DNA of 64,000 bases, from positions 1-64,000 of the forward strand of contig JAEZTQ010000038.1 of the NCBI GenBank assembly GCA_023443625.1. Reading direction: 5' to 3'. The position numbers and the translations under genes are program-made. Source of the stretch: Bacillota bacterium. Lineage in GTDB: Bacteria; Bacillota_A; Clostridia; Lachnospirales; Lachnospiraceae. The notes beneath the pieces are model-generated. The model saw nothing but the letters and a program-made list of their open reading frames with translations. It searched no databases and was not told the DNA's origin. Below are positions 1 to 8,335 of the stretch, piece by piece (the stretch's first letter is position 1; each line of letters starts with the position of its first letter).

Positions 1-1117
1 CCTTGGTTGCAAACTTAGCATTAGCTTCTGTTTCTGTGTAATATCTGTCATCATGGGTATGTGCCTTTGGAGCCTGGGCATTAACACCCGCTGCATCCAG
101 TGTAGCCACACCACTGTTAGCCCCCATCTCTGTGCGTTTCACTTGAGCATCATTTGATAAATTTCCTAACCCTACATCTGATTTTGTGGTACCGTGTGGG
201 TTAGTACCAGTACCTGGATGCACATAATTGTTTGCGCTAACAGCAATCCCATCTAATTTAGACTTGTCTGTGCTACTCATAAGACCATTTACACTAGTAG
301 TTGCTATAGCTGTACTTGCTTTACCATTCCAGACAGCTTTATCAGCATCTGTAACAAAGCGGTTATTTGTGTCCTGAGCAATAACTGAAGGCACATGAGT
401 AGACGGATGAACATACTTATTTGCACCAGTCTCTATCCCTGCCAGTTTACTCTTTTCAATTGTACTATAGTCTTCAGTAGAAAGTCCCTTACCAGTAACC
501 TTTTCCACCTTTGAAGCAAGTTGAGCAGTCATGGTTGCTGCAAAATCAGGGTCGTTATTCAGGGCTTTTCCTATCTCCTGTAAAGTATCCAGTGCTGCAG
601 GAGCTGCCCCTATGACATTCTGAATCCGTTGGTCAGTTTCAGTCTTTGTATATGTACTAGACTTATCAGCTTTTTTTGCAAGTTCTGTATCCACATAGGT
701 TTTAGTAGCCTTCACTGTTTCAACAGTGCCTATACGTTCTTTTAGTGTGGATACAATAGCATCATTTTCAGAGCTGTACTGAATAAAATCTTCTCTCATA
801 ATCTCAGCCGTTTCCTGCAAAAGATTGATGTCGCTGGCTTCCACTATATCCCCTGGTGTTTCATATGAAATATATACCTTTCCAACATCTGCAAAGACTT
901 TTATATGTGTTTTCCATGGGGTATCCCTTGGCACAGATATAACAGTATTTACTACCTCAGCCCCAGCTAATTTTGGTCCAGTAAAAACCTTTATAGTTTT
1001 TATATTTGCGTTGTCATGCTGCAAAAGACCTTCATATTTTCCTTCTGTGATGACCTGCTCCTCTTCAATCACATAAACACTACCATCCTGCTTTTTATTT
1101 AGCTTTTCAGCAAACAT
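1..1117 (-). CDS. Phage-type tail fibre protein, 3' end beyond window
   Basis: An open frame starts at ATG 1117 behind GGAGGTG and runs without a stop to the window edge, giving 372 visible residues. The first ~110 residues resemble the baseplate-attachment head of clostridial tail fibres. A coiled-coil-prone stretch follows with TYVDTELAKKADKSSTYTKTE, then two YVHP repeats (near residues 235 and 300) and a HTHDDRYYTETEA segment, all hallmark words of phage tail fibres. The gene begins 2 bp after the baseplate J stop, so it belongs to the same operon. It probably forms the receptor-binding fibre of the tail particle. The receptor-binding tip is outside the window, so target range cannot be judged. 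Confidence 0.85.
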   Translation of the reverse strand, partial: MFAEKLNKKQDGSVYVIEEEQVITEGKYEGLLQHDNANIKTIKVFTGPKLAGAEVVNTVISVPRDTPWKTHIKVFADVGKVYISYETPGDIVEASDINLLQETAEIMREDFIQYSSENDAIVSTLKERIGTVETVKATKTYVDTELAKKADKSSTYTKTETDQRIQNVIGAAPAALDTLQEIGKALNNDPDFAATMTAQLASKVEKVTGKGLSTEDYSTIEKSKLAGIETGANKYVHPSTHVPSVIAQDTNNRFVTDADKAVWNGKASTAIATTSVNGLMSSTDKSKLDGIAVSANNYVHPGTGTNPHGTTKSDVGLGNLSNDAQVKRTEMGANSGVATLDAAGVNAQAPKAHTHDDRYYTETEANAKFATK

Positions 1118-1118
1118 G

Positions 1119-2138
1119 TCACAACACCTCCAGCTCTACACTACCTACCACTGGGATTTCATCCTCTGACAGTTCTATATTAAAATTACTGTCATTAAGT
1201 TGAAGGTCACTGTAATCAAGAACTCCATCTATACCTAGTAAGAGTGTTCCAATCTTGGCATGGCTTACGTAGGAGAGAGAAAAAGCAATTTCTTGAAAAT
1301 ACTTTCTTAACGCTTCACCAAAGGAGTCTTTTACTCGCTGAAGGCTCCATCCGGACACTAGATTTAGCTTTACTTTGATATTAATAACTTTAGCAACTCC
1401 GGAGACAACAGATACTTCAGCTCCAATTGGGCGAGAATCCTCGATGTGCTTTGCCACATCAGCAATCATAGCAACTGGAGCGGGTTGCTTGTCACTATCA
1501 ATAACAACAGCCTTTACCGTTCCAGGTCCGTTCCATAATGGAAATATCTTAGCATCGCCGACTCCCGTTACTTCTAATGCCCACTGCCTATAATGATAGG
1601 CATTTCCACTAGAGGGTGGCGTCTGTATTTTTGCGTAAAGTCTCTTACGAAGATTATCATCTGCTTCCTCGTCCTCTCCTGAAATAATAATTTCAGTCAA
1701 CATAGCTAAAACACCGGATACATTGTCAATATTTTCAAGTGTACCTGAATATGTATTACCGATTTCTCCAGATTGTTCACAGATAGCACCATATTCATTT
1801 TCAGAAAGTATCTCGATAACCTCATATGTAGTATTATTAATACCCCATCTAGTCCCAATATCAACAGCTCCCGTAGTTTCAATTTTTCTTACTGCATTGT
1901 TTGCAGTTTTACGTGAAATTCCATATTCAACTGCCTTCAAATCAAGATATTTACCTATGGATGAATCAATAAAGAGCAGGTCACTGTAACCGTTTAATAA
2001 AAAATAAGCCTGTGCCAATTGATAGGCACAGGGTGCTAATGCATCATACACAATGGAGCCTTCTCTTTTATCAACATCAGAGGTAATGCGACTAAGCATA
2101 TCCTCTAATATATTTTCATATGTCATATTTTCATACAC
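1119..2138 (-). CDS. Baseplate J-like protein (XkdT/gpJ family)
   Basis: This 339-residue protein matches the baseplate J family found at the baseplate edge of contractile tails. It starts with the usual YENILEDML and DVDKREGSIVYDALAP segments near residues 6-30, and SSGNAYHYRQWALEV lies mid-protein near residue 180. The start is a GTG at 2138 that overlaps the preceding TAG stop (TAGTG), with AGGAGG about ten bases upstream; the ATG four codons later has no such site. It is translationally coupled to the DUF2634 gene upstream and lies directly before the fibre gene. The tail protein I gene normally found between J and the fibre is absent. Confidence 0.92.
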   Translation of the reverse strand: MYENMTYENILEDMLSRITSDVDKREGSIVYDALAPCAYQLAQAYFLLNGYSDLLFIDSSIGKYLDLKAVEYGISRKTANNAVRKIETTGAVDIGTRWGINNTTYEVIEILSENEYGAICEQSGEIGNTYSGTLENIDNVSGVLAMLTEIIISGEDEEADDNLRKRLYAKIQTPPSSGNAYHYRQWALEVTGVGDAKIFPLWNGPGTVKAVVIDSDKQPAPVAMIADVAKHIEDSRPIGAEVSVVSGVAKVINIKVKLNLVSGWSLQRVKDSFGEALRKYFQEIAFSLSYVSHAKIGTLLLGIDGVLDYSDLQLNDSNFNIELSEDEIPVVGSVELEVL

Positions 2139-2533
2139 TAGATATTCACCTCCTTATATATTGTTGATGTTCCATAGATACTATTCACTTTACAAGAACA
2201 TAGTATTGTATCACTTGAAATAGTAAACTCAAAATTCTCAACACTTTGGATACGCTCATCTGTTAGCAGGCATTCCTCAATTCTTCTCATCAGTTCCATC
2301 TGTACATAAAGAGAATCTTGGCCTATTAGACTTTCTAATTCAATTCCATATAAAAAGCTATATATTGGATATTCGTATTTCTCTGTATTTAGCATCTTAT
2401 AAATCGCCTGTTCTAATGCTTCCATACCATCGATATAGCCTTGAATCCTATAATCTAGTATTTTATAGGTTTTCGAGACTTCTGAAGAGTCTGCTGAAGA
2501 AAGTGCCACGTCAATACTTTCACTCGGTATCAT
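2138..2533 (-). CDS. DUF2634 baseplate protein (XkdS-like)
   Basis: This 131-residue protein has the size and order of XkdS-type proteins, which sit between the hub and baseplate J in PBSX-like tails. Recognisable segments are TYKILDYRIQGYIDGMEALEQAI near residues 22-44 and EKYEYPIYSFLYGIELESLIG near residues 52-72. Proteins of this family form the gp25-like wedge part of the baseplate. The ATG overlaps the upstream stop by four bases (ATGA), and its own stop overlaps the baseplate J GTG by one base, so translation is coupled on both sides. Confidence 0.85.
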   Translation of the reverse strand: MIPSESIDVALSSADSSEVSKTYKILDYRIQGYIDGMEALEQAIYKMLNTEKYEYPIYSFLYGIELESLIGQDSLYVQMELMRRIEECLLTDERIQSVENFEFTISSDTILCSCKVNSIYGTSTIYKEVNI

Positions 2534-2844
2534 TTTTTCACATCCTCTACTTTATAATCATTTGTTATCCCGTTCAGAGATAACGTTATGGTAGTTCCTT
2601 TCGTGATAAATGCCCTATCGAGAATCTCAACAAGATAAAATTCTTTCCCACCGTGATTACGTACCAAACAAACTCTATCACCGTAAACGAGATAGTCTTT
2701 CAGATTACCTTTAATCAATTCACCAGGTATGGTAAGTTTTTCATTAATCACAATTCCACCATAAGTTGTTATACCAGTCATAAGGCTACACAATTTTGCA
2801 TTATTCATATAATTTTTTATGATTTCTTTTATCTCATTAATCAT
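2530..2844 (-). CDS. DUF2577 baseplate-hub accessory protein
   Basis: This small 104-residue protein opens with INEIKEIIKNYMNNAKLCSL and contains IPGELIKGNLKDYLVYGDRV and GKEFYLVEIL. It is typical of the DUF2577 family found between XkdQ and XkdS homologues in PBSX-like tail clusters. These proteins have an OB-like beta fold and are thought to help assemble the hub or spike. Both ends overlap neighbours by ATGA, so it is translated as part of the coupled baseplate block. Function is assigned by family and position only. Confidence 0.8.
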   Translation of the reverse strand: MINEIKEIIKNYMNNAKLCSLMTGITTYGGIVINEKLTIPGELIKGNLKDYLVYGDRVCLVRNHGGKEFYLVEILDRAFITKGTTITLSLNGITNDYKVEDVKK

Positions 2845-3779
2845 AGCATTGCCTCCACTTCCATAGTATGAATAGGAAGAAACCTGTGAGTAACCTCCTT
2901 TACAATAAGCCGTTTACTATATTGGATATCTTCGATACGCCCATAAAAACTTACACCCGCCCGTATCCTTGTATCTCCAAGACATGTAATGGACAGAGTT
3001 TCAGTTTCTTTGTTGTACCGCTTAAGCAAGAAAGCTGCCTCTGAACTAGCTTGTGAAGAATTTGTGTTATATTGGGATTCATAATATTGAATTAATCCAT
3101 ACTTTTTTATTAAACCGTCATCCTTTTTGATTACAAATTTACTCTCATCTGTTATACTGTCTGTCAACCGAATTTTAATCTGATTAAAAAAGCCATCATC
3201 TATCGACTTGCTATATTTAAAATCATAGGCTAAACTTTTATCACCAAGAATTAAATCCAACTGTAAATCATCCAAATCCCGCAGGTAAAGTTCGCCATAT
3301 TCATCTCTTAACAAATACCTTTTTCCTTTACTCTTCTTCGTTTCTTCTATCCCTGAGTAGATAATGTCAAGCCATGTAATATCATCCTTAACATCAGTCG
3401 CTAGTTTATATCCTGTATCAGTAAGTTTTCCTTTTTTAAGCTTGAAGTTATTACACATTTTAGTAGTAAGTGATGTTACTGTATCATTGGAAATAACAAC
3501 TGTATCACTAGCTTTGCAATATCTTAATTGATCATAAGCTATTACTGATGTTTCATTTCCTTTATTTAAGCTAACCTTAAAGACATATCCGTAAAAAACA
3601 CGAGCATTGTCATATATAAAACTTACTACACTACCATTTGTAATAATCAAATCCTTATTAATATATGTAAATTCCAACTTACTACAACCATTATTTAGGG
3701 TATCAACAAATGAGACTTTACTTACAAGTTTACTGATTTCATATTGCTTTCCATTTATTTTAACCATTAACTGTATCAT
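2841..3779 (-). CDS. XkdQ/YqbQ-like tail hub protein
   Basis: This 312-residue protein is an XkdQ-type baseplate hub component, related to phage late-control gpD. Visible family features are an N-terminal VKINGKQYEISKLVSKVSF and FIYDNARVFYGYVFKV, a middle DDITWLDIIYSGIEETKKSKGKRYLLRDEYGELYLRDL split around residues 133-170, and a C-terminal RAGVSFYGRIEDI with KEVTHRF. The gene overlaps the LysM gene by ATGA upstream and DUF2577 downstream. It would sit at the tip of the tube with the LysM protein and help puncture the target envelope. Confidence 0.85.
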   Translation of the reverse strand: MIQLMVKINGKQYEISKLVSKVSFVDTLNNGCSKLEFTYINKDLIITNGSVVSFIYDNARVFYGYVFKVSLNKGNETSVIAYDQLRYCKASDTVVISNDTVTSLTTKMCNNFKLKKGKLTDTGYKLATDVKDDITWLDIIYSGIEETKKSKGKRYLLRDEYGELYLRDLDDLQLDLILGDKSLAYDFKYSKSIDDGFFNQIKIRLTDSITDESKFVIKKDDGLIKKYGLIQYYESQYNTNSSQASSEAAFLLKRYNKETETLSITCLGDTRIRAGVSFYGRIEDIQYSKRLIVKEVTHRFLPIHTMEVEAML

Positions 3780-4429
3780 GATGGAATCACCAACTTCTGC
3801 CCAGGATAAATGAGAGATGGGTTCGAGATAATCTTCCTGTTAGCATTATAAATATTTGTATATTTTGTTCCATCTCCATAATATTTCTTTGCTATACCCC
3901 ATAAAGTATCACCGGTTTTTACGATATATGTCCCAGTACTTTTAGGATTATTAGAGTTCCTAGTTTCTCCAGTTTTTTTATACTTTTTAGAATATTCCTT
4001 ATATTCTAGCAAGCGAAATGAAACATATTTATCCTGTTCTTCTCCAGCTCTCTCTGTTATGGTAAGACTTTCAATTAAAACGAGAGTATTAATTGCATTT
4101 CCCTTTACCATATTAGAACCTACAAATCTTCCAGCCATAAATCGGATAGGTACCTTATTAATCCGCCATCTTTCAAATTGACCAAGACAAGCATCTGCAT
4201 CTTTAAAATCACTTGATGTTTCAACATAATGAAGCTTTTCATAGGGAAACTCTGCATCAAAATTGTATTGCTTTAATCCCAAATGAGAAGGTATCGCTAT
4301 TTGGCCGAGTTTAAGGATTTCATACTTTTCAATTGCTTGAGATGATGTAACTTCCAATTCTTTTGGATTGACAGGAAGTTTTATTTTTATTTTGTCATCA
4401 CTTAGAATAATTACGTATTTACTCACCAT
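3776..4429 (-). CDS. XkdP-like LysM tail protein
   Basis: A 217-residue protein whose first ~145 residues match the XkdP-type tail domain, with LPVNPKELEVTSSQAIEKY near residue 18. It ends in a LysM peptidoglycan-binding domain, residues ~166-216: GTYIVKTGDTLWGIAKKYYG, then NPSLIYPGQKLVIPS. Such proteins sit at the tail-tube/baseplate junction, and the LysM part probably contacts cell-wall glycan. It overlaps the short tape-measure gene by 11 bp. The ATG at 4429 and the GTG at 4426 are both plausible starts behind GGGGGTG. Confidence 0.88.
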   Translation of the reverse strand: MVSKYVIILSDDKIKIKLPVNPKELEVTSSQAIEKYEILKLGQIAIPSHLGLKQYNFDAEFPYEKLHYVETSSDFKDADACLGQFERWRINKVPIRFMAGRFVGSNMVKGNAINTLVLIESLTITERAGEEQDKYVSFRLLEYKEYSKKYKKTGETRNSNNPKSTGTYIVKTGDTLWGIAKKYYGDGTKYTNIYNANRKIISNPSLIYPGQKLVIPS

Positions 4430-5723
4430 ACACCCCCATTGGAGTTGAATTACTCTCCGACTTTAATCTCTCTTCAATAATCTTAATAATCTGATCCACA
4501 TCAGCATTCTCGTGTACATCTCCAAAAGTAATAGAAATAGTAGAAGCGGTTGGGTAATAGCCTAATATTTTAGAATCTTCATTGTCTGTATTTGATTTAA
4601 GTTGAGAAGTAATATCGCGATCTATAATTACTTCAACTTTATTACTATCATTTATAAATAATGGACAAATTGATGTTAATTCAGAGATAGAAGGTATTGT
4701 ACTTGCATCTAGAATTCCTTTATTAACAAAATCCAAAGAAAGTTGAAATTTATCTAATTGATCTATCATATATGGTGTTAAACCAACTTTACTGACCTCT
4801 AATTTATTATCAACTGATTTTATATCATCTGATTTTATATCATCATTCTCAAGAAAATATTTTGATTCTTCCAATTGTGTGGCCAAACTAGGAGGAGGAT
4901 TATAAGTACTTGAGATCTTCTCTAGATATTCTTTTGTTTTATAATTAATTTCCTCTTTTGAATATGGATCATTTGGAATGTATACATAATCTTTCCCACC
5001 TTTTGAAAAAAATATTGGAAATGATGCTGGACTATTCTCTTCCTCCTCTTCAGAAATTGGAATATGTGTAACTATTTCAAATTCCTTATTATATTTATCA
5101 AATTCATCTGCTAAGGTTTTGGGCTCAGGTATTATACCGTATTCAAATAATTTTATTAATAAATTGGGAACCAGTGCCAATAATGATAATCCTTTTGTTT
5201 CTGATGCAAAACTTAATCCAACCTCACCTACACTTGAAGTTATTTCATCCATAATATCAAACGATTGATTAACCTCAACATTCTTTTGACTTTCTTCACT
5301 TTCTGAGGAAGTGCCTAAACTTCCACTTTTAGAATATAATTGCAAAAGGGCATAATATAATGATTCTTCTATTCTATTCATGCAAGTTAAAATATCAGTC
5401 AATGATGTGGTATCACTTACGTCTATCATTTCATCTGAATTTTCAGATGATTTTATATAACCGCTTATAATATCTAATTTATCTTCAATATTTTCTAGTT
5501 TGCCATATATTTTATTGAAGCCGTTGTTTGTAATTATTACAAATGAGTTAATTATGTTAGTTAGATCAGGACCCTCATTAATCAAATCACCCTTTTTGTT
5601 GGCAGAAAGATAATATCCAAAATAATTTATATCACTTATAATACGATCTACCATTTCCAATATACAATCCGAGTTAATTTTATGGCGATTTATTACCTTA
5701 TAGATAGGATATAAACTATCCAT
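4419..5723 (-). CDS. Short tape-measure-like tail protein
   Basis: This 434-residue acidic protein occupies the tape-measure position, between the frameshifted chaperone and XkdP. Its C-terminus carries GDVHENADVDQIIKIIEERL, the usual ending of contractile-tail tape measures. A single hydrophobic stretch lies near residues 177-199 (GLSLLALVPNLLIKLFEYG), and the rest is largely helical and Ser/Asp/Glu-rich. Tape measures of this family are usually 800 residues or more, so about half is missing, with no broken reading frame in sight. The ATG at 5723 overlaps the frameshift-product stop (TGATG) and has GGGGGG upstream. A TTG at 5726 is an alternative start. Either a very short tail or a non-canonical spacer is implied. 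Confidence 0.62.
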   Translation of the reverse strand: MDSLYPIYKVINRHKINSDCILEMVDRIISDINYFGYYLSANKKGDLINEGPDLTNIINSFVIITNNGFNKIYGKLENIEDKLDIISGYIKSSENSDEMIDVSDTTSLTDILTCMNRIEESLYYALLQLYSKSGSLGTSSESEESQKNVEVNQSFDIMDEITSSVGEVGLSFASETKGLSLLALVPNLLIKLFEYGIIPEPKTLADEFDKYNKEFEIVTHIPISEEEEENSPASFPIFFSKGGKDYVYIPNDPYSKEEINYKTKEYLEKISSTYNPPPSLATQLEESKYFLENDDIKSDDIKSVDNKLEVSKVGLTPYMIDQLDKFQLSLDFVNKGILDASTIPSISELTSICPLFINDSNKVEVIIDRDITSQLKSNTDNEDSKILGYYPTASTISITFGDVHENADVDQIIKIIEERLKSESNSTPMGVYGE

Positions 5724-6309
5724 CAATGTTTCCCCCCTTTCGCTTTTTGTCTTCTTGCCTGCTTTTTCTCTTCTTCAAGCCGCAACTGAATACTTGCATA
5801 TAATAAACCCTTTTCTCTTTGACTCATCTGATCTAAGGTTGAAGGCAAGATATGCAGTTTCTGCAAAGCAAAATGTGCTAGGCAGAATTCTGCATTACCT
5901 TGCTTAATTAGTTTTTTGCTTCTTCAATGTCCTTATTAATATCACGGTCCAAGCCACTGATTTCACTCACCTTTTGTGAAAGGTATGCAAATTCTCCCAC
6001 ATTCAACATTTCTGCAAGAAGTGATGTTTCCCCTAGGACATTATATTTCTTTTGAAGTTCAGCATTTGCCAAATCAGGATATACTACTGCAGCGGCAACA
6101 AGTCCATGAGCATACTCAGTTCTATCAAGTATATCTCTACCTGATTTATCTTTTCTTGTGTACTTCTTCATTAACTGACCGTTCTCTTTTTCAGTAATTG
6201 GTCGTATGATAAATGGAACCGGCTTTCCATCCTCTAAAAATCTGTTAGATACAACAACCTCTCTATTTTCAACTTGAACTGGATGCAAAAATGCATTTAA
6301 TGAACTCAT
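5723..6309 (-). CDS. Frameshifted tail assembly chaperone (long form)
   Basis: A -1 slip at the A AAA AAC heptamer (5917-5911) replaces the terminal TAA by a frame of about 62 further codons ending at TGA 5725-5723. The added sequence begins LIKQGNAEFCLAHFALQ and contains QMSQREKGLLYASIQLRLEEE, which is like the second tail chaperone of PBSX-type phages (G/GT-style arrangement). The extension ends exactly on the start codon of the tape-measure gene, and no other gene fills 5724-5907. In tailed phages the long form loads the tape measure for tube assembly and is absent from the finished particle. The slip itself is inferred from the sequence. Confidence 0.8.
5908..6309 (-). CDS. Tail assembly chaperone, short form (XkdN-like)
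   Basis: This 133-residue protein is an XkdN-type tail assembly chaperone, with SSLNAFLHPVQVENREVVVS at the N-terminus, PFIIRPITEKENGQLMKKYT near residue 33 and AELQKKYNVLGETSLLAEML near residue 82. It ends EEAKN with the slippery heptamer in its last two codons, so it is the normal termination product of the frameshift pair. It follows the tube gene after a strong hairpin. It has a good upstream AGGAGGAAAT and starts at ATG 6309. Confidence 0.87.
   Translation of the reverse strand: MSSLNAFLHPVQVENREVVVSNRFLEDGKPVPFIIRPITEKENGQLMKKYTRKDKSGRDILDRTEYAHGLVAAAVVYPDLANAELQKKYNVLGETSLLAEMLNVGEFAYLSQKVSEISGLDRDINKDIEEAKN
5911..5917 (-). promoter_or_regulatory. Programmed -1 ribosomal frameshift site A AAA AAC
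   Basis: On the minus strand the last codons of the short chaperone read GCA AAA AAC TAA. This places a perfect X XXY YYZ heptamer (A AAA AAC) directly before the stop. A 12 nt palindrome, GCAGAATTCTGC at 5893-5882, lies about 17 nt downstream and might act as a weak stimulator. The -1 frame is open for about 62 codons and encodes a family-like extension. Confidence 0.82.
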
Positions 6310-6327
6310 ATTATTTCCTCCTCATAT

Positions 6328-6365
6328 AAGGGAGCCCTTGGCATCAGTAAATGCTTGGCTCCCTT
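6328..6365 (-). terminator. Intercistronic hairpin after the tube gene
   Basis: A 9 bp stem (AAGGGAGCC with GGCTCCCTT) lies between the tube stop and the chaperone ribosome binding site. No T-run follows, so it may be a leaky terminator or an mRNA-stabilising 3' end. Either would give more sheath and tube than baseplate, as stoichiometry requires. That role is inference. Confidence 0.55.
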
Positions 6366-6383
6366 TTCTCTATAATTATTTTA

Positions 6384-6857
6384 TTATCGATAATTTTCAG
6401 GTAACTTAAATGAACTAAGACTTTTTATATCATCAAAGGTAAAGTCGCTATCAAAGGTTACTGGATCATCTGACTCTTCTAATGCTGTTACAGGTATGGT
6501 ATTAAAAATAACATTACTTAATACTACCTCCTGCTGGCCCACTGTTGACTGGGGATCATTGTTTTTTACTTTGAGTTTAATATTACCGCGAGTTCCGTCT
6601 TTAATATATTTGATTGCCTCATTCAACTGCTGGCTATTCATAAAGTATAAAGTAGCTGAACCAGTGCCTGTTACACCTGTTACTTTATGTTGAGTCATTC
6701 TATGACCTAACATTCTTCTCTCTTGAACCACCATATCAAGCTGAGCTCTTAAGCTTGATATTTCAAATAATTCACGATTTACTCCATTAACGGTAATTAT
6801 TGCAGATCCTTCCTGGGCTGTAATCGTATCTGATAATCTTGTATAGTTATTTGCCAT
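6384..6857 (-). CDS. Tail tube protein (XkdM family, DUF2001)
   Basis: This 157-residue protein is the inner tube subunit of a contractile tail. Family words include AQEGSAIITVNGVNRELFEI (residues ~14-33) and MVVQERRMLGHRMTQHKVTG (~42-61). VTGTGSATLYFMNSQQLNEA and the C-terminal DFTFDDIKSLSSFKLPENYR follow. It directly follows the sheath gene, as in PBSX and diffocins, with GAGGAT upstream of ATG 6857. Length agrees with the family. Confidence 0.92.
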   Translation of the reverse strand: MANNYTRLSDTITAQEGSAIITVNGVNRELFEISSLRAQLDMVVQERRMLGHRMTQHKVTGVTGTGSATLYFMNSQQLNEAIKYIKDGTRGNIKLKVKNNDPQSTVGQQEVVLSNVIFNTIPVTALEESDDPVTFDSDFTFDDIKSLSSFKLPENYR

Positions 6858-6874
6858 TTTTTATCCTCCTCAAT

Positions 6875-7918
6875 TTAAACTAAATTTACAGTGATGTACA
6901 TCTTCTCAACACTATCTACTGGCTGGATATAACAGGTGATAATAATTGCATTTCCATCTGTGCCTTCCATTACAGTAACATCCTCTTCCGTAAAATTCTG
7001 AATAGCAGACAATCTCTGAAGCTCATCAAAGTATTCAATTAATGTAGCTCTGAGCATGGCTCTTCCATCTGCATCGTTGTCTACTTTACCAACGTAATTT
7101 GATTCAAAGATCTCCCCGATGTCGCTGTTAATTCCATCAATAGTACGAATAATCCTGTTTTTCTTAAATACCTCACCCTTGTCTACCGTGGTGGTGGTTA
7201 AGGAGTTGATATCATACACTGCTGTTACATTCTGGGCACTATCCACCTTAAATATAAATTTACCGGCTGTGATTGCTGCTTCCATCTCTGTCTTAGTAAG
7301 TCTTGGTGATACATCAATGGCATCTGTATACTTCTTGCCAGTATTAGATTGGTTAATGTTGGCTCCTGCCGTCACACCAGCTACCCAAGCCGTGGCTTGT
7401 GCTGCGGTAAGTGTTGTACCGTTGGATAATACAATACCATTGGCTACATTAATTACGCCTTCTTCATCAGATGCGCTATTGGCTAATACAGCCTGAGCCT
7501 TAACGCCTTCATCTTCTCTAAGAGCCTTAATCCAAGCAACAATTAATGCTTTATTTGGTGCATAGCTTGTACCATCATATGGATAGCAGATGGTGTTAAA
7601 CTTAACCGTCTTTAAAGCTGATAATGCGGATGATATTACTTCTTCTGAGTGGCTTATTCCCAGGTTATATACTAATACTGTCTTAGCTCCTTTTAATACT
7701 TCATTCACCAACAGTTTATCTTCTGCTGCAATCCCGGATGGATAATCATTTGTGGACACAGTTATGGTATACATATCCCCTGCTGTACCTACACTCATTT
7801 CTTGCAGTAATACTACTGTACCCCTTTCTCCTGGGGTGATTGATAAGGGCGCATTGGTAAGAAAATTAATATATGCTCCCGGTAAAATTTTATTTTGACT
7901 CGTCCATGTTCCTGACAT
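6875..7918 (-). CDS. Contractile tail sheath protein (XkdK family)
   Basis: This 347-residue protein begins MSGTWTSQNKILPGAYINF and continues TPGERGTVVLLQEMSVG, the standard start of clostridial tail sheaths. The C-terminal half has VFKKNRIIRTIDGINSDIG and the end has YFDELQRLSAIQNF and VDSVEKMYITVNLV. This is the compact sheath length seen in clostridial tailocins, shorter than XkdK of B. subtilis PBSX. The sheath contracts to drive the tube into the target. AGGAGG lies just upstream of ATG 7918. Confidence 0.94.
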   Translation of the reverse strand: MSGTWTSQNKILPGAYINFLTNAPLSITPGERGTVVLLQEMSVGTAGDMYTITVSTNDYPSGIAAEDKLLVNEVLKGAKTVLVYNLGISHSEEVISSALSALKTVKFNTICYPYDGTSYAPNKALIVAWIKALREDEGVKAQAVLANSASDEEGVINVANGIVLSNGTTLTAAQATAWVAGVTAGANINQSNTGKKYTDAIDVSPRLTKTEMEAAITAGKFIFKVDSAQNVTAVYDINSLTTTTVDKGEVFKKNRIIRTIDGINSDIGEIFESNYVGKVDNDADGRAMLRATLIEYFDELQRLSAIQNFTEEDVTVMEGTDGNAIIITCYIQPVDSVEKMYITVNLV

Positions 7919-7930
7919 AATAATCCTCCT

Positions 7931-8335
7931 TTATAAATTGGTTGTTACCTCTTGTTTTAACATAATAGGTGCGACTTTCTCTTCTTTTTCTAACAATTGG
8001 ATATCAAAGGTGAAATGCAGCACATTCTCTGTTATCCTAGCAATTTTATTCATAACTTGATAGGTACCATCCAAATGAAAAGCCTTAACTAATTCCTCTT
8101 GTACTCGAACGAGATCCGTGCGGATCGCAGATTGATCACTAAAATAGGAAATATCATACGAAATATTAGTAGCATATTTGTTTTGAAATATTTTATTGTA
8201 ACTTAGGCTTGTGGTAGTAATTAAAAATGATGGTTTACCCATATCCTCAGGTAGATCTTCATTATAAATCATATATCCATGGGGATATATCTCCCGCAAT
8301 TTATCATTAATAGCTATTTTGATATCACTGATCAT
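7931..8335 (-). CDS. Tail terminator-like protein (DUF6838 type)
   Basis: A 134-residue protein directly upstream of the sheath gene. Its opening MISDIKIAINDKLREIYPHG, followed by YNEDLPEDMGKPSFLI, resembles the small tail terminator/completion proteins found before XkdK homologues. The start is placed at ATG 8335, behind AGAGGTG with normal spacing. The longer frame from 8365 begins inside the previous gene and has no ribosome binding site. In a headless particle such a protein would cap the tube end. Function rests on family resemblance and position. Confidence 0.7.
   Translation of the reverse strand: MISDIKIAINDKLREIYPHGYMIYNEDLPEDMGKPSFLITTTSLSYNKIFQNKYATNISYDISYFSDQSAIRTDLVRVQEELVKAFHLDGTYQVMNKIARITENVLHFTFDIQLLEKEEKVAPIMLKQEVTTNL

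Noticed and set aside
7119..7496. 125-codon plus-strand frame inside the sheath gene
   Set aside because: Antisense shadow of a strongly conserved tail sheath gene.
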